A stretch of DNA of 48,559 nucleotides from Capnocytophaga leadbetteri (GTDB lineage: Bacteria > Bacteroidota > Bacteroidia > Flavobacteriales > Flavobacteriaceae), in the NCBI RefSeq assembly GCF_003054025.1, contig NZ_QBKG01000015.1, positions 1 to 48,559 of the forward strand. The letters run 5' to 3'. Shown one piece after another: positions 16,483 to 25,279 of this stretch. A model generated the notes under the pieces. The model saw only the letters and a list, made by a program, of their open reading frames with translations. It searched no databases and was not told the origin of the DNA. Each line of letters opens with the position of its first letter. The first letter of the stretch is position 1. The translations under genes and the position numbers were made by a program.

Positions 16483-17298
16483 TTATTTAAAACTTGTCAC
16501 ACCAAATTTAGCAGCTTCAGCTCTTGCTTTTGGTACTAATTGGGTTAGGTTTTTAATACGCGACTCATCTGAAGGGTGCGTACTGAGGAGGCTAGAGGTA
16601 CTAGCTCCATTTTTCTTAGCGCTCATTCGTTTCCATAGTTCAGGAGCTTCTGAGGGGTCATAACCTGCGATAGCCATAATCTGAATACCAATAGCATCAG
16701 CTTCTGTTTCGTTAGAGCGACTGAAAGGCAACATCACTCCTAAGTTTGAACCTAAGCCGTAAGCCATCATAAATTGGTCAGTGTATTCGGCATATTTGCT
16801 ACTTTGTAGGGCAAGCGAACCTGCTATGGCTCCTATTTGTTGTAGGGTGCTAGCACTCATACGTTGTGCACCGTGGTCAGCTAATGCGTGGGCTACCTCG
16901 TGTCCCATCACTACTGCCAACCCTGCTTCGTTCTTAGTGATCGGCAAAATACCTGTATACACCACTATTTTGCCCCCTGGCATACACCAAGCGTTCACTT
17001 CAGGACTATCTACCAAGTTGTATTCCCATCTGTAATCGTCTAAATACCCCTTATAGCCGTTAGTGTCGAGCCATAACTTAGCCGCTTTAGCAATACGCTC
17101 ACCCACTCTTTTCACCATTTGGGCGTCATTAGTATTGGTTATCACCTTATTCGACTGCAAAAAAGTAGAATATTGACTAAAAGCCATCGGAAAAACCTTG
17201 CTATTAGGCATAAAGTTCAGAGTACTCTTCCCTGTAAAAGGATTAGTTTTGCAGGAAAAAACAATTAGCAACAAAGCAATAATACTTATTTTCTTCAT
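16483..17298 (-). CDS. M48-family zinc metalloprotease lipoprotein
   Basis: Starting at the ATG at 17298-17296 gives 271 residues with a lipoprotein signal (LLLIVFSC, Cys16). An in-frame ATG at 17391 lies upstream of the promoter and would spoil the signal. HEVAH (residues 133-137) supplies two zinc His and the catalytic Glu; the third ligand is in NETEADAIGIQ. The overall pattern, with a short N-terminal domain and STHPSDESRI, matches the LoiP/BepA/Oma1 group that degrades or matures envelope proteins. It is first in a minus-strand unit with the purine nucleoside phosphorylase. Confidence 0.9.
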   Translation of the reverse strand: MKKISIIALLLIVFSCKTNPFTGKSTLNFMPNSKVFPMAFSQYSTFLQSNKVITNTNDAQMVKRVGERIAKAAKLWLDTNGYKGYLDDYRWEYNLVDSPEVNAWCMPGGKIVVYTGILPITKNEAGLAVVMGHEVAHALADHGAQRMSASTLQQIGAIAGSLALQSSKYAEYTDQFMMAYGLGSNLGVMLPFSRSNETEADAIGIQIMAIAGYDPSEAPELWKRMSAKKNGASTSSLLSTHPSDESRIKNLTQLVPKARAEAAKFGVTSFK

Positions 17299-17317
17299 AT
17301 AATTCTGTTTTATTTTG

Positions 17318-17349
17318 CAAAGGTATAACATAATTAGCAAATTAGCAAA
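17318..17349 (-). promoter_or_regulatory. Promoter of the M48 protease gene
   Basis: On the minus strand TTTG (17349-17346), a 20-nt gap, then TACCTTTG (17325-17318). The start codon at 17298 is 20 nt downstream. This placement decides the start of the lipoprotein. Confidence 0.75.
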
Positions 17350-17410
17350 TTTGTCAATTAGCATTTTAGGCAAACACAAAAAAATTGTCAATTTACCAAT
17401 TCAGCCCTCT

Positions 17411-17491
17411 CACCTGTCCCACTCGTCCCACCTGTCCCACTCGTCCCACCTGTCCCACTCGTCCCACCTGTCTCACCTGTCACACTCGTCC
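17411..17491. repeat. 18-bp tandem repeat, unit CACCTGTCCCACTCGTCC
   Basis: Three exact head-to-tail copies (17411-17428, 17429-17446, 17447-17464), then a degenerate copy with an inserted CACCTGTCT. It has no spacers, so it is not a CRISPR array. The number of copies could vary by slippage. Confidence 0.9.
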
Positions 17492-17600
17492 CAGCCCTCT
17501 CAATCCTACTAGCCTTCCCAATCCTCCCAGCCCTCCCAGCCTTTTCAGCTCTTTCAGAAAAATTTTCTTCTATACCTTCCCTTTACTTTAGATATAGGAA

Positions 17601-17651
17601 GGATACAGGATCACCGAAGGATTACCGAAAGATGAGCAAAGTATAAACGTC
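17601..17651. repeat. 11-bp degenerate tandem repeat, GGATxACCGAA
   Basis: Units GGATCACCGAA (17608-17618), GGATTACCGAA (17619-17629), AGATGAGCAAA and GTATAAACGTC follow one another, preceded by a partial GGATACA. The purine-rich strand here is opposite in character to the flanking pyrimidine-rich repeats. Confidence 0.6.
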
Positions 17652-17794
17652 TAATTGCCGCCTAAAAACCAGAAAAATATCCTACTCCAGTTCTATTCAT
17701 AATCTATTTCAATTTTCTCATTCCTCCCAGCCTTCTCAGCCTTCCCAATCCTCTCAGCTTGCCTGCAAAATTTTTCTATTTGCATTTATTTCAT

Positions 17795-17802
17795 TACTTT
17801 TG
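17795..17802 (+). promoter_or_regulatory. -7 element of the prfC promoter
   Basis: TACTTTTG matches TAnnTTTG. A TTTG at 17779-17782 is too close (12 nt) to be the -33 element; the correctly spaced place holds only a T-run. Confidence 0.55.
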
Positions 17803-17855
17803 CACCCTCAATCTCAAATTTGATAATTCACAAATTTGCTAATTTCCTGATTAAT

Positions 17856-19445
17856 ATGTCTTTAGAACAAGAAATACAAAAGCGCCGTACTTTTGGCATT
17901 ATCTCTCACCCCGATGCGGGTAAAACTACGCTTACTGAAAAATTGCTACTCTTTGGGGGAGCTATCCAAGAGGCTGGTGCGGTAAAAAGCAACAAGATAA
18001 AAAAAGGAGCTACTTCTGACTTTATGGAGATAGAACGCCAGAGAGGTATCTCTGTCGCTACTTCAGTATTGGCTTTCAATTACAAACAGCACAAAATCAA
18101 TATCTTGGACACCCCTGGCCACAAAGATTTTGCCGAAGACACCTTTCGTACTCTTACAGCAGTAGACAGCGTAATAGTAGTGGTAGACGTAGCTAAAGGG
18201 GTTGAGGAGCAAACAGAGAAATTGGTAGAGGTATGCCGTATGCGCAATATACCTATGATTGTGTTTATCAACAAGTTAGACCGAGAAGGTAAAGATGCTT
18301 TCGACCTGTTAGACGAAGTAGAGCAAAAACTCGGACTAAAGGTAACGCCTTTAAGCTTCCCTATAGGTATTGGCTACGATTTCAAAGGTATTTACAATAT
18401 CTGGGAAAAGAATATCAATCTTTTTTCGGGTGATAGCCGCAAGAATATAGAAGAAACTATCTCGTTTGACGATATAAACAGTCCTGAGTTAGAGAAAATC
18501 ATCTCTGAACAGTCAGCTGCCAACCTGCGCAGCGATTTAGAGTTGGTATATGAGGTATATCCTACTTTCGACAGAGAGGCTTACCTAAGAGGAGAGCAAC
18601 AGCCGGTATTCTTTGGGTCGGCACTAAACAATTTTGGGGTACGCGAGTTGTTAGATTGCTTTGTAGAGATTGCTCCCTCACCTCGTCCTAAAGCCAGCGA
18701 GGAGAGAGAAGTACGCCCCGAAGAGGCTACTTTTACGGGCTTTGTATTCAAAATCCACGCTAATATGGATCCTAACCACCGCGACCGTTTGGCGTTTGTA
18801 AAAATAGTATCAGGTACTTTCGAGCGCAACAAGCCATATCTACACACCCGTTTAGGCAAGAAGCTGAAGTTCTCAAGTCCAAATGCTTTTTTTGCTGAGA
18901 AGAAAGAGGTGGTAGACATCTCATATGCAGGCGATATAGTAGGGCTACACGATACTGGTAATTTCAAAATAGGTGATACATTAACTGAGGGAGAAGTATT
19001 GCATTTCAAAGGAATACCAAGCTTCTCACCTGAGCATTTCAGGTATATTAACAACGCTGACCCACTAAAGTCAAAACAATTAGAAAAAGGTATCGATCAG
19101 CTAATGGATGAGGGGGTAGCACAGCTCTTCCGCTTAGACTTCAATGGCAGAAAGGTAATTGGTACAGTAGGAGCCTTGCAGTATGAGGTAATTCAGTATC
19201 GTTTAGAACACGAATATGGGGCAAAGTGTAGTTACGAGAATTTCCCTATTTATAAGGCTTGTTGGGTAGAAGCACCAGATAACCCTAAAGACCCTGAATA
19301 TGTAGATTTCTTAAGGGTAAAGCAGAAGTATTTAGCAAGAGATAAACAGCAGCAGTTGGTGTTTTTAGCCGATTCGGCTTTCTCTATAGAAATGGTAAAG
19401 CAAAAATACCCTAGCTTAAAGCTGCATTTTACATCAGAATTCTAA
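17856..19445 (+). CDS. prfC: Peptide chain release factor 3
   Basis: RF3 is a GTPase that removes RF1 or RF2 from the ribosome after termination. I chose ATG 17856 because it gives MSLEQEIQKRRTF and 529 residues, the same length as E. coli RF3. The upstream in-frame ATG at 17820 would only add an AT-rich repeat translation. G1 is SHPDAGKT (residues 17-24), the switch region DTPGHKDF and the base-recognition motif NKLDRE. Domains II and III follow, ending in LHFTSEF. The gene is monocistronic with a strong hairpin after it. Confidence 0.95.
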   Translation: MSLEQEIQKRRTFGIISHPDAGKTTLTEKLLLFGGAIQEAGAVKSNKIKKGATSDFMEIERQRGISVATSVLAFNYKQHKINILDTPGHKDFAEDTFRTLTAVDSVIVVVDVAKGVEEQTEKLVEVCRMRNIPMIVFINKLDREGKDAFDLLDEVEQKLGLKVTPLSFPIGIGYDFKGIYNIWEKNINLFSGDSRKNIEETISFDDINSPELEKIISEQSAANLRSDLELVYEVYPTFDREAYLRGEQQPVFFGSALNNFGVRELLDCFVEIAPSPRPKASEEREVRPEEATFTGFVFKIHANMDPNHRDRLAFVKIVSGTFERNKPYLHTRLGKKLKFSSPNAFFAEKKEVVDISYAGDIVGLHDTGNFKIGDTLTEGEVLHFKGIPSFSPEHFRYINNADPLKSKQLEKGIDQLMDEGVAQLFRLDFNGRKVIGTVGALQYEVIQYRLEHEYGAKCSYENFPIYKACWVEAPDNPKDPEYVDFLRVKQKYLARDKQQQLVFLADSAFSIEMVKQKYPSLKLHFTSEF

Positions 19446-19466
19446 TGTAAAAGAGAAATACAAAAA

Positions 19467-19501
19467 ACGAAAGACGAGAGCATCACACCCTCGTCTTTCG
19501 T
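19467..19501. terminator. Hairpin between convergent prfC and gldA
   Basis: A perfect 12-bp stem, ACGAAAGACGAG (19467-19478) with CTCGTCTTTCGT (19490-19501), and an 11-nt loop. It is preceded by A-rich sequence and followed by CTTT, so a bidirectional terminator is likely. The word GTCTCTCGTCTC just after it echoes the stem. Confidence 0.7.
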
Positions 19502-19524
19502 CTTTAAATTTTGGTCTCTCGTCT

Positions 19525-20418
19525 CTATTTCGTAAGACTGATAAAAAGCTCTTCTAAATCGTTGTGCTTATGGTTAATTTGAAGTATTTTAAGCCCGTTT
19601 TCTTTAGCAAAGTCAAATACAGCGGGGCGCATATCTTCTGAAGTACTAAACTGCAATTGATACAGAAAATCATAAACATTAGTAGCGGCAACTATATCAG
19701 GGAGATTGCGCAATAATCGTTCTTCTACTCTAAAATCAAAAGCTACCTCTATTATCTGTTCTTTGCCTTGTAGGGCTTTCATTGGCTTATCTAGCACTAT
19801 ATTACCCTTATGAAGTACTATCACCCTATCGGCTACCGCTTGTATCTCTTGCATAATATGCGAAGATAGCAAGATGGTTTTAGTTTTACCTAGCTCTTTG
19901 ATAATATGGCGTATTTCTACTAACTGATTTGGGTCTAGTCCTGTAGTAGGTTCGTCTAAAATCAATATTTCGGGGTCGTGAATAAGAGCTGAAGCTAAAC
20001 CTACCCGCTGGCGATAACCCTTAGAAAGGGCTTCTATCTTCTTATTGCTCTCTGGCGTAAGCCCTGTAAGAGCGATGACCTCTTCTACCCTACTCTTAGG
20101 CACTTTAGGGTACAAATCTGCTGTAAAACTCAAATATTCGCGCACGTACATCTCAGTATACAGAGGGTTGTGCTCAGGCAGGTAGCCTATCATCTTTTGT
20201 GCCTCAATAGGTTGCTTTAGCATATCTATACCATTGATACTGATGCTCCCCTCTGTAGGAGTTAGCGCCCCTGTAATCATCTTCATTGTGGTAGATTTAC
20301 CAGCGCCATTCGGACCTAAAAAGCCTGTAATTTCACCCTTCTGCAGCTGAAAGTTTATCTTATTAACAGCTATCTGTTGTGCGTATATTTTCGTTAAATT
20401 AGTTACTTGTACTGACAT
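19525..20418 (-). CDS. gldA: Gliding-motility ABC transporter ATPase GldA
   Basis: A 297-residue ATP-binding subunit: Walker A GPNGAGKS (35-42), signature LSKGYRQRVGLA, Walker B ILILDEPTTGLDP and switch His in LLSSHI. The segment IGYLPEHNPLY...YVREYL and the C-terminal extension (about 90 residues, ending in DLEELFISLTK) match GldA, which works with GldF and GldG in Bacteroidota gliding motility. gldF and gldG are not adjacent here, as is also the case in other flavobacteria. A different ABC-2 ATPase of similar make-up is the alternative. Confidence 0.85.
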   Translation of the reverse strand: MSVQVTNLTKIYAQQIAVNKINFQLQKGEITGFLGPNGAGKSTTMKMITGALTPTEGSISINGIDMLKQPIEAQKMIGYLPEHNPLYTEMYVREYLSFTADLYPKVPKSRVEEVIALTGLTPESNKKIEALSKGYRQRVGLASALIHDPEILILDEPTTGLDPNQLVEIRHIIKELGKTKTILLSSHIMQEIQAVADRVIVLHKGNIVLDKPMKALQGKEQIIEVAFDFRVEERLLRNLPDIVAATNVYDFLYQLQFSTSEDMRPAVFDFAKENGLKILQINHKHNDLEELFISLTK

Positions 20419-20437
20419 TATTTTCTATAATTTGCGG

Positions 20438-20445
20438 CAAAGATA
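20438..20445 (-). promoter_or_regulatory. -7 element of the gldA promoter
   Basis: On the minus strand TATCTTTG (20445-20438) matches TAnnTTTG and lies 20 nt before the gldA start. A good -33 TTTG is not seen. Confidence 0.6.
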
Positions 20446-20500
20446 ATAAATAATTCAGAATTTTGAATTTTGGATTATGAAAAAAATTGTCAATTACTAC

Positions 20501-20530
20501 TTGTTAATTGATAATTATTTATTACTTTTG
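20501..20530 (+). promoter_or_regulatory. Promoter of the AsmA-like gene
   Basis: TTG at 20501-20503, a 19-nt gap, then TACTTTTG at 20523-20530. It lies inside the longest open frame and so rules out the ATG at 20477. Confidence 0.7.
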
Positions 20531-20551
20531 CCCTGTAAAAAAAGAAAAAAT

Positions 20552-23236
20552 ATGAAGATAGTAAAAAAAATATTTAAATGGGGCGGAATTACGCTAGTAG
20601 TGCTTCTAGGGGCAATGGTGGCTATTCCTTATTTCTTCAAAGATACTATCAAAGAAAAAGTCATCGAAATGGTGAACAAAAACTTAAAAGCCAATCTATC
20701 ATTGGCTGATGTAGATATCAGTCTCTTTAAGAGTTTCCCAAAAGCACAGATAACCCTTAGCGATTTTGCCTTAGTAAACAAAGAACCTTTCGTGGGCGAT
20801 ACGCTTTTTGCTGCCAAGCATATTGATGTTACCCTAAGTGTAAAAGACTTAATGGCAGGCAACTATAACCTATTAGGCGCTAATGTAAAAGACGCTTCAG
20901 CCTATATTCATTTCAATAAAGAGGGGGCTGGCAACTTCGATATTGCTATCCCATCAGATACTCCTGAAGAGGAATCAGCTCCTATCAAGTTAGACATACA
21001 AAGCTATAATGTTGAAAATCTGAAATTCACCTTTAAGATGGACGATGGCAATATATTTATGGAAATAGCTGACATCTACCACAGTGGGAAAGGGAATTTC
21101 GCAGAAGAGGTACTCGACTTAGACACCCAAACTAAGGCAAACCTTACTTTTGCAATGGACAAAAGTACTTTTATGAATCGTGTGCCTATCACGCTACAAG
21201 CCTTATTAGGCATCGACCTAAAGAATCAAAAATACACTTTTAAAGAGAATAAAGCTACAGTAAACCGTTTAGACTTAGTTTTTAATGGCTTTATTCAGCT
21301 TTTAGAAGAAGGGCAACGCTACGACCTTACTTTTAGCACTCCTACTAATACTTTTCAGAACTTTTTAGCCCTTATACCAGAGGAATATAGTAAAAGTATT
21401 GAAAACGTAAAAACTACGGGCAATCTCACCCTAAAAGGATTTGCCAAAGGCGATATGGTAGGCGACAAAATCCCTACTTTTGGACTCGAAATGTTTGCTG
21501 ATAACGCTACTGTCAAATACCCCGATTTACCAAAAACTATTAAAGACATTAGTATAGATTTAAAAGTAAACAATGCTACGGGTATTACTAATGACACCAA
21601 AGTGAATCTCAATAAATTTGCGATGCGCATAGACCAAGATGTATTCTGGGCAAAAGCAAATGTCAGCAATATGTTAGTGAATCCTTTTGTTGATCTAGCT
21701 GCCAAAGGAACTATCAACTTAGCCAACCTATCACAGGCTTACCCTATTTCATTAGACAAGAAGTTAGCGGGTATCCTAAAAGCTGATATAGCAACACAGC
21801 TCGATATGAAGTCTGTAGAAACAAAAAACTACCAAAATATCAAGGCTCAAGGCAACCTATCATTATCGCAATTTGTATATGAGGGCGAAGAGTTTGTTAA
21901 ACCTTTTCATATAGACCAACTTAGTATGGCTTTCAATCCTTCACACATAGGGCTTTCTGCTTTTGATGCTCGCACTGGCAACACCGACCTGCATTTAAAT
22001 GGTACTATAGACAATCTATACGGATTTGTTTTCAAGAAAGAAATACTAAAAGGAAACTTCAATCTATCATCTAACAAATTAGTAGTCAATGATTTTATGC
22101 AGCCTGCTACGGCTAGTAGTCCAGCTACAACGGCTACTGCTACAACTACCAAAGCTACACAAAGTAGCACTACCGCATCAGCTATCAAAGTACCTGCTTT
22201 CTTAGACTGTACCCTTAGTGCCAAAGCTGGTACTGTGTTATACGACAATCTAACACTGAGCAACGTATCAGGCAAGCTCATCATCAAAGATGAAAAAGTA
22301 GCTTTAGAAAACCTAAAAACAGATATCTTTGGTGGTAATATAGCTCTTGCTGGAGATGTTTCAACCAAAGAAGCAACACCTACTTTTGACGTAAATCTAA
22401 ATCTTAGCAAATTAAATATAGCCGAGGCTTTCACTCAAATAACTATGCTCGAAAAGATAGCTCCTATAGCTAAGGTAGTACAAGGAAAAGTAAATACTGT
22501 AATAAAGGTAAAAGGAAAGCTAAAATCTGACTTAACCCCTGAAATCAACACTATTTCGGGCGACCTATTCGCCTCTCTTATCGACTCAAAGGTAGTAAGC
22601 GAAGCCTCTCCCCTACTTTCTGCTTTAGATTCTCAGTTTACTGGGCTTAACCTATCAAATCTAAACCTAAAAGATCTAAAAGCAGCCGTTGATTTTGAAG
22701 ATGGAAAAGTGAAAATTAAACCTTTCACCCTAAAATACAAAGATGTAGCTATAGAAGTAGCAGGTAGTCATGGTTTCGACCAACAAATGAACTATAAGCT
22801 CCTCTTCAATGTACCTCCTCAAATGTTGGGCAAAGAAGCTGAAAACCTACTCACTAAGTTAACCCCTGAAAACCAAAAGAAGATAACCAACTTACCTGTA
22901 GTAGCTACTGTAGGGGGTACCTTTAAAAAGCCAGAGGTAAGCACTGACATCAAGACTGTAGTAAAAGATTTAGCTACCCAAATAGCTAAAAACCAAATCA
23001 ATAATCTTGCTAACAAGGGTACTGACGCCCTCCGCGATGCAATAGCTACTAAAACAGGTACTGGCACTGCTGCCGAAGTAACCAATGCTATAGGCGGACT
23101 AATGAAGAACAAAGACAGTACCCTTACCAAGGTGAAAAATGATGTGAAAGAGCGTGCCAAAGAAGAGGCCAAGAAAGAAGCTAAAAAGCAATTAGGTAAT
23201 TTCTTAAAAGGATTAGGAGGTAATAAAGAAGAATAA
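20552..23236 (+). CDS. AsmA-like envelope protein
   Basis: An 894-residue protein with one N-terminal membrane helix (ITLVVLLGAMVAIPYFF) and a long repetitive beta-rich periplasmic body. The start is set at ATG 20552, downstream of the promoter. The N-terminal 130 residues carry the AsmA pattern (short basic tail, helix, then VDISLFKSFPKAQITLSDF), and the C-terminal third resembles the AsmA_2 region. Between them is a low-complexity Thr/Ala/Ser linker (residues about 518-548). The tail is Lys/Glu-rich. AsmA/TamB relatives form bridge-like proteins thought to carry phospholipids to the outer membrane; that role is inferred. Confidence 0.85.
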   Translation: MKIVKKIFKWGGITLVVLLGAMVAIPYFFKDTIKEKVIEMVNKNLKANLSLADVDISLFKSFPKAQITLSDFALVNKEPFVGDTLFAAKHIDVTLSVKDLMAGNYNLLGANVKDASAYIHFNKEGAGNFDIAIPSDTPEEESAPIKLDIQSYNVENLKFTFKMDDGNIFMEIADIYHSGKGNFAEEVLDLDTQTKANLTFAMDKSTFMNRVPITLQALLGIDLKNQKYTFKENKATVNRLDLVFNGFIQLLEEGQRYDLTFSTPTNTFQNFLALIPEEYSKSIENVKTTGNLTLKGFAKGDMVGDKIPTFGLEMFADNATVKYPDLPKTIKDISIDLKVNNATGITNDTKVNLNKFAMRIDQDVFWAKANVSNMLVNPFVDLAAKGTINLANLSQAYPISLDKKLAGILKADIATQLDMKSVETKNYQNIKAQGNLSLSQFVYEGEEFVKPFHIDQLSMAFNPSHIGLSAFDARTGNTDLHLNGTIDNLYGFVFKKEILKGNFNLSSNKLVVNDFMQPATASSPATTATATTTKATQSSTTASAIKVPAFLDCTLSAKAGTVLYDNLTLSNVSGKLIIKDEKVALENLKTDIFGGNIALAGDVSTKEATPTFDVNLNLSKLNIAEAFTQITMLEKIAPIAKVVQGKVNTVIKVKGKLKSDLTPEINTISGDLFASLIDSKVVSEASPLLSALDSQFTGLNLSNLNLKDLKAAVDFEDGKVKIKPFTLKYKDVAIEVAGSHGFDQQMNYKLLFNVPPQMLGKEAENLLTKLTPENQKKITNLPVVATVGGTFKKPEVSTDIKTVVKDLATQIAKNQINNLANKGTDALRDAIATKTGTGTAAEVTNAIGGLMKNKDSTLTKVKNDVKERAKEEAKKEAKKQLGNFLKGLGGNKEE

Positions 23237-23258
23237 TAAAATAAATTTTTAGAAATAT

Positions 23259-24005
23259 ATGTATAAAGTAGTACTTTTACGCCACGGACAAAGTGAATGG
23301 AACAAGCTCAACCTATTCACAGGGTGGCAAGATGTAGATTTAACAGAGCAAGGAGTACAAGAAGCACGCGAAGCAGGTCGTGTAATGAAAGAAGAAGGCT
23401 TCAAATTTGATGTAGCTTACACCTCTGTACTAAAACGCGCTATCAAAACTCTTAACAACGCTTTAGAAGCTATGGGCGACCTATGGGTACCTACCTATAA
23501 AAGCTGGCGTCTCAACGAAAAGAGTTACGGAGCACTACAAGGCTTAAACAAAGCTGAAACTGCTGCTAAATATGGCGAAGACCAAGTGCTATTGTGGAGA
23601 CGCTCTTATGATGTACGTCCACCTTTCATCGAAGAAAGCGACGAGCGTCACCCATCACACGACCGCCGTTATGCTGCCCTAAGCAAAGAACAAAAAACTC
23701 CAGGTGAAAGCTTAAAAGACTGCTATGACCGTATGCTACCTATCTGGTTTGAATCTATTGCTCCAGATATCAAAGCTGGCAAAAGCGTAATCATAGCTGC
23801 ACACGGTAACAGCTTGCGTTCGTTAGTACAATACTTAGATGGTCTTTCAGAAGAAGAAATACTAAAATTGAACATTCCTACCGGAGTGCCTTTGGTATAC
23901 GAGCTCGATGCTAACTTAAAGCCTATCAAACACTATTATTTAGGCGACCAAGAAGCTATAGCTGCTGCTATCAACAGTGTAGCTAACCAAGGAAAATCAA
24001 AATAA
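23259..24005 (+). CDS. gpmA: 2,3-bisphosphoglycerate-dependent phosphoglycerate mutase
   Basis: The 248-residue glycolytic enzyme interconverts 3- and 2-phosphoglycerate. The phosphorylated His9 is in [35 protein letters not shown] and [11 protein letters not shown] (second active-site His) complete the signature. The insertion around RSYDVRPP and SDERHP is the part that separates GpmA from plain phosphatases of the family. It follows the AsmA-like gene by 22 nt and ends in its own terminator. Confidence 0.97.
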   Translation: MYKVVLLRHGQSEWNKLNLFTGWQDVDLTEQGVQEAREAGRVMKEEGFKFDVAYTSVLKRAIKTLNNALEAMGDLWVPTYKSWRLNEKSYGALQGLNKAETAAKYGEDQVLLWRRSYDVRPPFIEESDERHPSHDRRYAALSKEQKTPGESLKDCYDRMLPIWFESIAPDIKAGKSVIIAAHGNSLRSLVQYLDGLSEEEILKLNIPTGVPLVYELDANLKPIKHYYLGDQEAIAAAINSVANQGKSK

Positions 24006-24025
24006 TAGTATAGAATGATTTATTT

Positions 24026-24058
24026 TTAGGTCAGGCAATATGCTTGACCTAATTTTTT
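24026..24058 (+). terminator. Terminator after gpmA
   Basis: TTAGGTCA (24026-24033) pairs with TGACCTAA (24045-24052), with GC/GC inside past one mismatch, followed by six T. Confidence 0.9.
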
Positions 24059-24070
24059 AATTTAAAAGAT

Positions 24071-25186
24071 ATGAACATAGCAATAGTATGCTACCCTACT
24101 TTTGGGGGGAGTGGCGTAGTTGCCACTGAGTTGGGAGTAGCCTTAGCCCGCAAAGGGCACCAAGTGCATTTTATAACCTATAGTTACCCTGTACGATTGG
24201 ATTTCTTAGAGATGAATATCCATTTTCACGAAGTGCACGTAGAAGAATACCCCCTATTTCACTACCAGCCATACGAGTTAGCCCTCTCAAGCAAAATGGC
24301 ATACGTAGTAAAAACCTATAACATCGATATACTGCACGTACACTACGCTATTCCACACGCATACGCAGGCTATATGGCTAAGCAGATGCTCAAACGCGAA
24401 GGGATAGAAGTACCTATGGTAACTACCTTACACGGTACTGATATTACTTTAGTAGGCAATCACCCTACCTATAAAGAAGCAGTAACTTTTAGCATAAATG
24501 AGTCAGATGTAGTAACCTCAGTATCAGAAAGCCTAAAGCAAGACACACTCAGACTTTTTAACGTACATAAAGACATAAAGGTAATCCCTAACTTTATAGA
24601 TTTAAAGAAACCTAACGAAATAATTCCGTGCAAACGATCGGTAATGGCAAAACCTAATGAGTTGATAGTAACTCATATAAGCAACTTTAGAAAAGTAAAA
24701 CGTGTAGATGATGTAGTAAGAGTTTTTTACGGCATACAGCAGCAACTACCTGCTAAGTTAATAATGGTAGGCGATGGCCCCGAAAGAGAGACTGCCGACC
24801 AACTGTGTAAAGATTTGGGTATCAAAAGCAAAGTTCTTTTCTTAGGAAATACCTCAGATATAGACCGCATACTTTGTATGTCAGATTTGTTTTTATTGCC
24901 CTCTGCATCAGAAAGTTTTGGACTTTCAGCCTTAGAGGCAATGGCAGCGGGCGTCCCCGTAGTATCAAGCAATGCCGGAGGCTTGTCTGAAGTAAATGAA
25001 GAGGGAGTATCAGGCTATTTATGTCCTATAGGAGATGTAGCTACAATGGCAGCAAGAGCTATCTATATATTAGAAGATACCACGCGCTTAGCACAATTCA
25101 AAAAAGACGCACGCAAGGTAGCTGAACGTTTTGACGAGAATAAAATAATACCTATGTATGAGGCTTTGTACAAAGAATTAACATAA
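24071..25186 (+). CDS. bshA: Bacillithiol synthesis glycosyltransferase BshA
   Basis: A 371-residue GT4 glycosyltransferase that joins N-acetylglucosamine from UDP-GlcNAc to L-malate, the first step to bacillithiol, the main low-molecular-mass thiol of many Bacteroidota. The N-terminus CYPTFGGSGVVATELG and the segment HVHYAIPHAYAGYMAKQML are characteristic of BshA. The donor-binding part holds LHGTDITLVG, VGDGPER and the E-x7-E motif ASESFGLSALEAMAAGVPVV. bshB and bshC are not in the window. Confidence 0.92.
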   Translation: MNIAIVCYPTFGGSGVVATELGVALARKGHQVHFITYSYPVRLDFLEMNIHFHEVHVEEYPLFHYQPYELALSSKMAYVVKTYNIDILHVHYAIPHAYAGYMAKQMLKREGIEVPMVTTLHGTDITLVGNHPTYKEAVTFSINESDVVTSVSESLKQDTLRLFNVHKDIKVIPNFIDLKKPNEIIPCKRSVMAKPNELIVTHISNFRKVKRVDDVVRVFYGIQQQLPAKLIMVGDGPERETADQLCKDLGIKSKVLFLGNTSDIDRILCMSDLFLLPSASESFGLSALEAMAAGVPVVSSNAGGLSEVNEEGVSGYLCPIGDVATMAARAIYILEDTTRLAQFKKDARKVAERFDENKIIPMYEALYKELT

Positions 25187-25213
25187 AAATCATTATCTTT
25201 TTTTATCTTTTAT

Positions 25214-25243
25214 TTTTCTTTTACAAGAAAAGTTCTATTTTTG
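25214..25243 (+). promoter_or_regulatory. narK promoter with a small inverted repeat
   Basis: TATTTTTG at 25236-25243 matches TAnnTTTG. Just upstream, TTTTCTT (25214-25220) and AAGAAAA (25225-25231) form a 7-bp inverted repeat across a 4-nt spacer, at the place a regulator could act on the promoter. No good -33 TTTG is present, as would fit an activated promoter. Confidence 0.5.
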
Positions 25244-25279
25244 CACCCAGATTAATACTTAAATAGTTTTTTTAATATA

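Larger units (their letters stand above)
17350..17794. other. Non-coding, repeat-rich space between divergent promoters
   Basis: About 445 nt between the M48 and prfC promoters. It contains AAATTAGC-type words near the M48 side, a pyrimidine-rich 18-bp tandem repeat, more C/T-rich words (AGCCTTCCCAATCCTC at both 17511-17526 and 17738-17753) and a purine-rich 11-bp repeat. Short open frames here only spell Ser-His-Leu or Pro-Thr repeats and are not genes. The plus strand is strongly pyrimidine-biased in two patches. Confidence 0.7.

Noticed and set aside
17411-17491. Possible CRISPR array
   Set aside because: Units are 18 bp and directly adjacent, with no spacers and no cas genes nearby.
17315-17591. 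Two overlapping open frames with Ser-His-Leu and Pro-Thr repeats
   Set aside because: They are translations of the 18-bp tandem repeat in a region between divergent promoters; composition is not protein-like.
20477-20551. Upstream in-frame start for the AsmA-like gene
   Set aside because: The promoter -7 element (20523-20530) lies inside this extension, so it cannot be in the mRNA from that promoter.
21907-22434. 175-residue frame antisense to the AsmA-like gene
   Set aside because: A shadow of the repetitive Thr/Ala coding region; no start signal or promoter.
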